Source: a virus. Taken from it: 64,000 bases of DNA. The DNA is taken from positions 1 to 64,000 of the IMG/VR virus record IMGVR_UViG_3300020442_000016. One strand, 5' to 3'. How positions within the stretch are numbered: the stretch's first letter is position 1; each line of letters begins with the position of its first letter. The notes beneath the pieces are model-generated. The model had not been told where the DNA came from, did no database searches, and was given only the letters and a program-made list of their open reading frames with translations. This document shows, piece by piece, positions 57,178 to 64,000 of this stretch. The position numbers were made by a program, and so were the translations under genes.

Positions 57178-59295
57178 ATGTCAGCAATCCCTTCACAATT
57201 AACTTCCCTTGACTTTTTCGAGATCAAGGAATCAATCAGATCATACTTAAGGACTCGCAAAGAGTTTTCCGACTATGATTTTGAGGGATCTGCTGCGTCA
57301 TACCTGATTGATACCCTCGCTTACAATACTTACTACACAGCATTCAACGCCAACATGGCAATGAATGAGGCATTCCTTGAAACTGCCACTGTAAGAGATA
57401 ATATTGTCCGTATTGCTAAGCAACTTAACTATACACCCCGCTCTGTTAAGGCATCCAGAGCATGTGTGGAATTGCATGTACAAACAAATCAATCCACTAA
57501 CGGTGTTACCTATCCAGAATTCGTAACATTGGGTGCTGGTGACGTTTTTGTCGCTAGAAACGAAGCAGACGCTTATACGTTTGCAATGCCACAAGATATT
57601 CAAGTGCCCGTCAACCAGCAAAATGGTATGGCGATGTTTAACAGCGTATTAATCTACCAAGGCAACCTTTTGAAGGCAGATTACGTTGTTGACTACACTA
57701 AGAAGCAAGATTATATCGTCCCATCCGAAGATGTGGACACAGAAACACTAATTGTCCAAATTTCACCAAGTGTGCAGTCATCCGAGACTGATACTTACAA
57801 TAAAGTGACCAATGCGGTTGCAATTATCAGCACTTCCCGTATTTACTACTTGGAAGAGACTGATGATCTTAGATATCGTCTTATTTTCGGTGATGGAGTC
57901 CTAGGACGTAAGTTGATTGACGGTGAGCACATCAAATTAACCTATATTCGCACAGATGGTCCTCTTGCTAACGGTTGTAAGGACTTTTCGTTTGTTGGTG
58001 TTGCTAGAGACTCTGATGGCAGAGCGATTGCACCTCAAAACATTACTGTAAAGACAAAACTCGCCGCGGCCGATGGTGAAGAGATGGAAACACCTCTTTC
58101 TATCAAGTTTAGAGCACCTAGAGCATTTGCAACACAGAATAGAGCAGTTACTGAGTCTGACTATGAGCACATTGTGTCTGAGATCTATCCTCAGGCAGCA
58201 TCTGTGACTGCATATGGTGGTGAGAAGTTGGTGCCACCTGTTTACGGTAAAGTTTACATTGCTATCCGTCCTAAAACAGGCACTAAGCTCAATGAGTCAA
58301 CAAAAGTTGGCATTAAGCAAGATTTATTGAGATATTCAGTTGCATCGATTGAGCCAGTCATCATCGATCCTACAACTTACTACATTATTCCAAAATCCTA
58401 CGTTTACTACAACGGAAACCAAACATCTTCTGCTGGTAGTGACATTTCAAGTAAAGTCCTCAAGTCTATTGACAACTTTAACCGTAATGGTGTTACAAAC
58501 CGCTTTGGAAACCGTTTAGAAGCATCTCGCTTCGGTGCGATGGTTGACTCTGCTGATAACTCGATCTCTGGTAACGTTACTCAAACCACATTGGGTCAAA
58601 ACCTTGATCAATTCGCTTTTGGTAACGTTTTCACCCAATGTCTTGATTTTGGCAATCCTCTATATGATCCTAACAACTTTGCTGGCACGGATCCTGATGG
58701 TGGTGCTAATGCTGGCAATGGTGATGATGGGACTGGTGGTGGAAAGTGCACACCTTCCTTCTCAACGGTTAAATCAGGCACATTCTATGCAACTGGATAC
58801 ACTGAGGATTTGGTTGCCCTTGCAGCGGCAGATGGGACCGTTACAGCGTCCTTTGGCAGTGCTGTAGTATCAACAAGTGAAGAGAATCAAGTCCTAGTCC
58901 CCGTCAATCTAAGAGATGACGGAAAAGGCGGAATCATGCTTGTGACTAAGCGTGATGAAACAGAATTAATCCTTAACCCTGCAGCAGGTACTGTGGACTA
59001 CGGCACTGGTAAAGTTTGTGTCGGTCCTATCGCAATCTCAGGTACACCAGATGGCACAACTAGAGTGCCATTGCAGGTTCTTCCATACGGTGGTGCAATC
59101 AACATTCCACCTGGCGTTGATCCTGTTATCTTTAACCCAGAAGTTTTCGCAATCGATTATACAGTGAATGACACCCCTGTCCCCATCTTCGATCCTAATA
59201 ATTTCAGTGGATTTAACTTCGGAGATTTGAATATAAATATTCTTGATTATCCTTCGGATACGTTTGTATATCCTGAAATCGATAACTGCTTCTGA
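57178..59295 (+). CDS. 6: gp6 baseplate wedge protein
   Basis: 705 residues (T4 gp6 is 660). Starts SAIPSQLTSLDFFEIKESIR, then FEGSAASYLIDTLAYNTYYT and NMAMNEAFLETATVRDNIVR, the typical gp6/TssF-like core; the middle has RLIFGDGVLGRKLIDGEHIK and the RAVTESDYEHIVSEIYPQAA segment found in all gp6-type (J-type baseplate) proteins. The C-terminus is beta and Asp/Gly-rich. Forms the iris ring of the baseplate. Confidence 0.92.
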   Translation: MSAIPSQLTSLDFFEIKESIRSYLRTRKEFSDYDFEGSAASYLIDTLAYNTYYTAFNANMAMNEAFLETATVRDNIVRIAKQLNYTPRSVKASRACVELHVQTNQSTNGVTYPEFVTLGAGDVFVARNEADAYTFAMPQDIQVPVNQQNGMAMFNSVLIYQGNLLKADYVVDYTKKQDYIVPSEDVDTETLIVQISPSVQSSETDTYNKVTNAVAIISTSRIYYLEETDDLRYRLIFGDGVLGRKLIDGEHIKLTYIRTDGPLANGCKDFSFVGVARDSDGRAIAPQNITVKTKLAAADGEEMETPLSIKFRAPRAFATQNRAVTESDYEHIVSEIYPQAASVTAYGGEKLVPPVYGKVYIAIRPKTGTKLNESTKVGIKQDLLRYSVASIEPVIIDPTTYYIIPKSYVYYNGNQTSSAGSDISSKVLKSIDNFNRNGVTNRFGNRLEASRFGAMVDSADNSISGNVTQTTLGQNLDQFAFGNVFTQCLDFGNPLYDPNNFAGTDPDGGANAGNGDDGTGGGKCTPSFSTVKSGTFYATGYTEDLVALAAADGTVTASFGSAVVSTSEENQVLVPVNLRDDGKGGIMLVTKRDETELILNPAAGTVDYGTGKVCVGPIAISGTPDGTTRVPLQVLPYGGAINIPPGVDPVIFNPEVFAIDYTVNDTPVPIFDPNNFSGFNFGDLNINILDYPSDTFVYPEIDNCF

Positions 59296-59306
59296 CCTAG
59301 AGAGAT

Positions 59307-62300
59307 ATGTCTTCACAACTGGCAAAAAGAGTCAACGTATCCGATAGAGTTGAATATCAGCTTCCTGAGTTTATTAGAGAGGACGATAGACAATTCGTTA
59401 ACCTTCTTCTTGAATACTACAGATCTCAAGAGAAAACAGGGCGTCCTTACGATGTTCTAAACAACATCATCAATTATCTTGATCTTGACAACTATGGATC
59501 TGAAGGGTTGTCAGCAGAAACTCTTTTGCTTCGTGATATTGGTATAACTGACCAATCGATTGAAGTTGAGACCATTGATGGTTTCACAGAGAAAAATGGA
59601 TCGATTCTGATCGATAATGAAATCATTTATTATGAATCTGTATCTAGAGGTCCTGACGCTATCCTGACGCCAGGTATTTCCTACGAGCAGTTTAAGAAAA
59701 AGGAGCAGCAACTAGAGAATCCCTTTTCCCTCTTTGACGGCACTCGCAGAAGGTTTGATTTAAGCAACCTAGGCACCCCTGTAGCGCCTCCTACTGCCAA
59801 TCACCTCCTAGTTACCACATATAACAACTTCCTCATCCCTAACGTTGATTATACCGTTGATGGTGATGAAATTGTGTTTACCACAGCACCTCGTTTGAGG
59901 ACTGGTGTTGATGATTCAGAATTTACTCAACTCGTTTACCTTGTAGGTTATGCTGATCAGGGCGTCCTTGAAATGGACGACATCAACTATGAAGTCTATC
60001 AAGGTAAGTCAGAATATCCTCTAAAACTGAATGGGTCTAACTATTATCCCACTTCAGAGATCGGTCTGATTGTTAATAAGAATGGCAACCTTCTTGTGCC
60101 ATTCCAAGACTACGTTATTTTCCAAACCAACGATGGAAGCTCTTTTGTTTCCTTTAATGCTGGTGCTTTGGGTGCTGCTGATGTAATTCATATTAGATCT
60201 GTCGAATATAACGCACCTCAGTATGGATCTGGTGCAAAACTAATTTGTGAAGTTAACGAAGCCTCTAAAGCACTCTCTGGATTGCAAGTTAAGAGTGGTG
60301 GTAGTGGATATCGTCTAGATTTTGCTCCTAAGGTCGCTATTGTCTCCACAACTGGTGAAGGTGCTGCAGCAAGATCACTTGTTGGTGGTATTAAAGATAT
60401 TCAACTTATTAGTGGTGGTCAAGGTTACACATCTTTCAACCCACCCATTCCTTTTGTATCTGCACCAACAAATCCTAATGGATCTAGAGCAGAAATCGAA
60501 ATTGAGGTAGATGATACATCTGGACAAGTCTCTTCTATCAGAATTACTAACTCTGGTAGTGGATATGACTTTATTCCTGCAATTTCTTTCATCAATCCTG
60601 CTGGTGCAAAGATTAGTGATCCAACAATCGACTCTGAAGGTCGTGTCAACGTTGATAGCATTCAGGTTACTAAAACTGGTGTAGGATATAAGAATGCTCC
60701 TGTTGTTTACATTGATCCAGCACCTGAAGGTGGTATCAATGCTCAAGCAACTTCTAGAATCAACTCTGATGGTCAAGTTATTGAGATTCAAGTCAATAAC
60801 AGAGGTAGAGGATATGCAACTCCTCCTAGAGCAAGAATTATCGATCCAGTTGGTGCTCAAGTCCTTGATGTAACTGTTGCATCAGGTGCTGTCACTGAAA
60901 TTGAAATGTTGACTGGTGGTATGGGTTATACTGATCCACCATCTGTGTATATTGTTGATGATCGCAAAGATGCTTACGGCAATCCCGTTGGTGGACAAGG
61001 TGCTAAGGCAGTTGCGACTATTTTTAACGGTGAGATCACTGATATCAACATTACTGACTTTGGTAGTGGATATTCTGATCAATTCCCTCCAAAAATCTAT
61101 ATTGCTGAGCCTGCCGCTGCTAAAGCATCTGTAAATATCGGATATGATGAAGTTACTGGTTTTGAAATCATTAGAGGCGGTAAAGAGTATTCTCCATCAG
61201 CACTTTTAGGTTGTGCTCGTGGTGTTTCTAACGTTATTGGTTTTGATGACCTTGGAAACCAAATTTATGCAAGAGAAGAGCAACTTGCTAACACTAACCA
61301 TAATGCAGGGACCAGAATTGTTAATCTGGACTCTATTTTCGTTAAAGAGGTCTTTGATCGTTTCAGAAGGCAGTATCTGCCAACTCTAGAGATCAACTAT
61401 GACAGAATTAACCCTGTCCAAGTAATTAAGACCATTAGAGACTTCTATGCCTCTAAAGGCACCAAGATGTCTACTCAATACCTCTTCAAAATTCTGTTTG
61501 GAGAGAATGTTGATGTTTTCTATCCAAAAGACGAAATTATCAGTCCTTCCCATGCAACTTGGGTTGTTGACACGATTCTTCGTGCAGAATTGATTTCTGG
61601 TGATCCTAGAAACCTAATTGACGGTCAACTTAACCAATATAGAGATGAAGTTGACACAAACATTCGATCAGCATCTGCTTTGATCGAAAACGTCATTTCT
61701 ATCATTCAAGGCACCGATACAATCTACGAATTGGCGATTTCTGAGGAAACGCTCATTGGTCAGTTTATAATTCCTTATAAGACTCGTCTTGTCGAGCCTT
61801 TGAATACAACTGGTCAAATTATCACGGTTGACTCGACGATTGGATGGCCTGAGAGAAATGGCACCATCCTAATCAATGATGAAGAGCAAGTCCAGTATAA
61901 AGAGAAGTCTCTTAACCAATTCATCGAATGTACTCGCTCTAAAAACGGTATTGTAGAAGATTGGGATCCTGGCACTATTGTCCAGTCCGATATCTTCGTT
62001 TATGTCAATAAAGACACTTCTACAGAGTGTAAGTTGAGAATTCTTGGTATTGCTGAAGCAGGCACCACTGTTTTGGATGATACTGGATCTTACTACCTTC
62101 CTAGCGATAAACTGAAGGTTGCATCTCTGGGATCTTCTGCAGAAGATGAAAGACTGTCTTCTTGGCTTTATAATGTTAAAAAACTAATCCAGGTCTCCAG
62201 TGTTACGCCTGGTGGTGATAATAATCAAACTGCAACTGTTGTTTGCGATAACCCTCATGGTTTGTTGGTTTCTGACCAAGTTACGATTTATGGTGCAAAC

Positions 62301-64000
62301 CCTGTTATCTACAACGGCACATTTGCTGTTACTTCTCGTATTGACGAATATCAATTCTCATACCGTCTAGCACAGCCTACAGACATTATTCCACAGGGTA
62401 ACATTCTACTTTCGGTGGACCTCAACCGAGGAAAATCTGATGTTACTTCAATCAACAAGGTTGTTTCTGAGTTTACAACTAATATCCAAAACTCCTTCTT
62501 TAACGATGATTATGTCTATGTTGCTGCTAGTGGCTTACCTAATTACAAGATTGGCCCTTTCACAGGATCCGCGTTAATTCCTGGCAACCAGCGTAAGTTG
62601 ATGCGTTTCCCAAGAAACGTATTGACTGTTTCTGAAAGACAAGACATTCAACCCAATACCTCAATCGGATCATGGGTTAATGGTGTTTCTATCTGGTCTT
62701 ACAAGTCTTCTGAGTATGTCCAGTTTGGTCCTCTTACCAATATCACTGTAGATGGTGGTGGTGAAGGATATGATGCTGGCGCTAAACCCAACCTTGAAAT
62801 TATTGGTGGTGGCGGCACAGGAGCATCAGGTAGCGTTGTTGTTAACGGTAGTCTCACATCTTTCGATGTTACTGAAGGTGGTAGTGGATATACCGATTCA
62901 CCTCTAATCTCCATCGTTGGCGGTGGTGGTAGTGGAGGCACAGCAAGAGCCGTCGTTACTGGTGGTCGCGTCACCAGAATTCTGGTTGATTCACCAGGTA
63001 CAGGATATACATCACAACCTGACGTTGCTATTACAGGTGGTGGTGGATCTGGCGCTACAGCGACTGCAAACGTCCGTGGTCCAATCTCATCTGTGATGAT
63101 TGGCAGTTTTGGTAGTGGATATACTTCACTGCCTCAAATCAGAGTTAACTCTGGTGAAAATGCTTTGGCACAACCTATTGTTATTAATGGTCGTATTGTT
63201 TCAATCGCTATTATTAACTCTGGTAACTCTTACACCACAGCACCTAACGTCATTATTAATGGTGATGGTTTCGGTGCTATTGCTCAAGCAACCATTGGCA
63301 CATTTGGTGAAGATAAGGGTAAAGTGCTTAGTATTCAAATCCTTAACAGAGGTATTGGATATACTCAAGGAAACACTACTGTTAGACTGGAAGCAGTTGG
63401 TCAGAATGCAACATTCACACCTACTGTTTACAGATGGTATAGAAACAATCAGTATGACCTTGGTAGTAACTATGACTTTGCTAGAGGTTATGTCTTTACT
63501 GGTCTTAATAACGCATTCGGTGGTGAGTATGCTCACCTAAGTGATCCTAAGGAATTGCGTTATGTGGTTGGTGATAACGTATTCTTGAATCCTGTTACCC
63601 AACAATTCCAAGAGCTTTCTTCCAATTTTAGCCATTCTCCTATTCTTGGATGGGCATTTGATGGTAACCCCATCTATGGTCCTTATGCATATTCAGATCC
63701 AACTGATCAAAACAGTGGCATCCGTCGTATGCGCACTTCATACAAACTGAAGACAAATGTCGTATTTGACGCTGCAACTAATCCTAATCCTTCAAGGACA
63801 GATGGTCCTCCGCTGGCATCCTATCCTGCGGGACAATTTGTTGCTGATTACTACTATGATTTCCAATCTGGTGACCTAGACAACTATAACGGTCGTTTCT
63901 GTAAGACACCTGAGTATCCTGATGGTGTATATGCATATTTCATCACTGTTGATGCTTCTGAAGCTGGTGTTGCAGAATTCCCTTATATTCTTGGTCCTCA
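59307..64000 (+). CDS. Very long baseplate/virion protein at gp7 position, C-terminus beyond window
   Basis: At least 1564 residues, open to the right edge. Starts MSSQLAKRVNVSDRVEYQLP. By synteny with T4 (6 then 7) it is the gp7-position wedge protein, although T4 gp7 is only 1032 residues. It contains two clusters of Gly-Tyr repeats (60.3-61.2 and 62.7-63.4 kb), a central region RRQYLPTLEINYDRINPVQV followed by FYASKGTKMSTQYLF, and a YHYH domain near the right edge (GWAFDGNPIYGPYAY then PEYPDGVYAYF). The repeats suggest an elongated protein. The gp7 identity is inferred only. Confidence 0.68.
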   Translation, partial: MSSQLAKRVNVSDRVEYQLPEFIREDDRQFVNLLLEYYRSQEKTGRPYDVLNNIINYLDLDNYGSEGLSAETLLLRDIGITDQSIEVETIDGFTEKNGSILIDNEIIYYESVSRGPDAILTPGISYEQFKKKEQQLENPFSLFDGTRRRFDLSNLGTPVAPPTANHLLVTTYNNFLIPNVDYTVDGDEIVFTTAPRLRTGVDDSEFTQLVYLVGYADQGVLEMDDINYEVYQGKSEYPLKLNGSNYYPTSEIGLIVNKNGNLLVPFQDYVIFQTNDGSSFVSFNAGALGAADVIHIRSVEYNAPQYGSGAKLICEVNEASKALSGLQVKSGGSGYRLDFAPKVAIVSTTGEGAAARSLVGGIKDIQLISGGQGYTSFNPPIPFVSAPTNPNGSRAEIEIEVDDTSGQVSSIRITNSGSGYDFIPAISFINPAGAKISDPTIDSEGRVNVDSIQVTKTGVGYKNAPVVYIDPAPEGGINAQATSRINSDGQVIEIQVNNRGRGYATPPRARIIDPVGAQVLDVTVASGAVTEIEMLTGGMGYTDPPSVYIVDDRKDAYGNPVGGQGAKAVATIFNGEITDINITDFGSGYSDQFPPKIYIAEPAAAKASVNIGYDEVTGFEIIRGGKEYSPSALLGCARGVSNVIGFDDLGNQIYAREEQLANTNHNAGTRIVNLDSIFVKEVFDRFRRQYLPTLEINYDRINPVQVIKTIRDFYASKGTKMSTQYLFKILFGENVDVFYPKDEIISPSHATWVVDTILRAELISGDPRNLIDGQLNQYRDEVDTNIRSASALIENVISIIQGTDTIYELAISEETLIGQFIIPYKTRLVEPLNTTGQIITVDSTIGWPERNGTILINDEEQVQYKEKSLNQFIECTRSKNGIVEDWDPGTIVQSDIFVYVNKDTSTECKLRILGIAEAGTTVLDDTGSYYLPSDKLKVASLGSSAEDERLSSWLYNVKKLIQVSSVTPGGDNNQTATVVCDNPHGLLVSDQVTIYGANPVIYNGTFAVTSRIDEYQFSYRLAQPTDIIPQGNILLSVDLNRGKSDVTSINKVVSEFTTNIQNSFFNDDYVYVAASGLPNYKIGPFTGSALIPGNQRKLMRFPRNVLTVSERQDIQPNTSIGSWVNGVSIWSYKSSEYVQFGPLTNITVDGGGEGYDAGAKPNLEIIGGGGTGASGSVVVNGSLTSFDVTEGGSGYTDSPLISIVGGGGSGGTARAVVTGGRVTRILVDSPGTGYTSQPDVAITGGGGSGATATANVRGPISSVMIGSFGSGYTSLPQIRVNSGENALAQPIVINGRIVSIAIINSGNSYTTAPNVIINGDGFGAIAQATIGTFGEDKGKVLSIQILNRGIGYTQGNTTVRLEAVGQNATFTPTVYRWYRNNQYDLGSNYDFARGYVFTGLNNAFGGEYAHLSDPKELRYVVGDNVFLNPVTQQFQELSSNFSHSPILGWAFDGNPIYGPYAYSDPTDQNSGIRRMRTSYKLKTNVVFDAATNPNPSRTDGPPLASYPAGQFVADYYYDFQSGDLDNYNGRFCKTPEYPDGVYAYFITVDASEAGVAEFPYILGP
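60278..61200 (+). repeat. First cluster of Gly-Tyr repeats in the gp7-position protein
   Basis: About seven protein repeats of roughly 35-45 residues with core V-x-x-x-G-x-GY-x-x-x-P-x-x-x-I, for example VKSGGSGYRLDF, ITNSGSGYDFIPA, VNNRGRGYATPP, LTGGMGYTDPP, ITDFGSGYSDQFPP. They are degenerate at DNA level. Confidence 0.7.
62740..63420 (+). repeat. Second cluster of Gly-Tyr repeats in the gp7-position protein
   Basis: About six repeats of 26-40 residues, closer to each other than the first cluster: VDGGGEGYDAG, VTEGGSGYTDSP, VDSPGTGYTSQP, IGSFGSGYTSLP, INSGNSYTTAP, LNRGIGYTQG, mostly followed by strands and GGGGSGA-type turns. Confidence 0.72.

Noticed and set aside
1-64000. Photosystem genes (psbA, psbD, hli, petE), talC, integrase or transposase
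   Set aside because: None seen. No insertion-sequence ends, integrase or att-like repeats were recognised, so the window is a lytic T4-like segment.

Overview
This window is part of the genome of a T4-like cyanophage (marine cyanomyovirus) that most likely infects Synechococcus or Prochlorococcus. T4-type genes are recognisable from their proteins: gp32, UvsY, gp33-like, UvsW, gp4, gp5, gp6, gp25, gp26, gp27-like, gp48, gp53 and gp54-like. They are mixed with genes typical of cyanophages: phoH, a CP12-type Calvin-cycle regulator, a CpeT-type phycobiliprotein lyase, a VirX1-type flavin halogenase and many 2OG-Fe(II) oxygenases. Nearly all genes lie on the + strand, are packed with ATGA/TAATG overlaps, and are separated by short regulatory gaps.

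Layout. 0-5.3 kb: PhoH, an MGME1/RecB-like nuclease, gp33-like, UvsY, gp32, a His-rich exported protein, a glutaredoxin-like protein and small genes. 5.3-7.2 kb: gp53 and gp48 on the minus strand, bounded exactly by shared TTAA and CATG palindromes. 7.2-20.7 kb: gp4, gp54-like, gp26 with a probable -1 frameshift extension, two long paralogous tape-measure-like proteins carrying different cell-wall hydrolase modules, gp27-like, cp12, cpeT and gp5. 20.7-23.2 kb: small genes, three oxygenases and one tRNA-Thr. 23.2-34.7 kb: fibre and virion proteins, ending in three tandem Gly/His-rich adhesin-like paralogues. 34.7-40.1 kb: a halogenase/oxygenase/JmjC cassette. 40.2-43.5 kb: UvsW, then a candidate restriction endonuclease overlapping a DNA methyltransferase. 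43.5-51.2 kb: about 30 small, probably early genes with host-like promoters, and one non-coding segment holding inverted DnaA-box-like sites. 51.2-64 kb: an NlpC/P60 peptidase, an AbrB-like protein, a 1197-aa virion protein, a PAAR spike tip, gp25, gp6 and a very long protein with Gly-Tyr repeats and a YHYH domain that runs off the window.

Regulation visible in the sequence. Structural genes are preceded by TAAATA/TATAAATA late-promoter boxes, often overlapping the stop codon of the gene before. Small-gene clusters are preceded by TATAAT-like -10 boxes followed by short A/C-rich leaders without a clear Shine-Dalgarno. At two places a rho-independent terminator hairpin carries the -35 of the next promoter in its loop.

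Most notable observations: the T-TTT-TTC slippery heptamer joining gp26 to the next small ORF just upstream of the tape-measure-like genes; the tandem tape-measure paralogues with amidase versus lysozyme-like modules; the halogenase/oxygenase/JmjC cassette directly after the adhesin array; the overlapping restriction-modification-like pair; and the DnaA-box inverted repeat. No computation or database search was run. Family names come from motif recognition.
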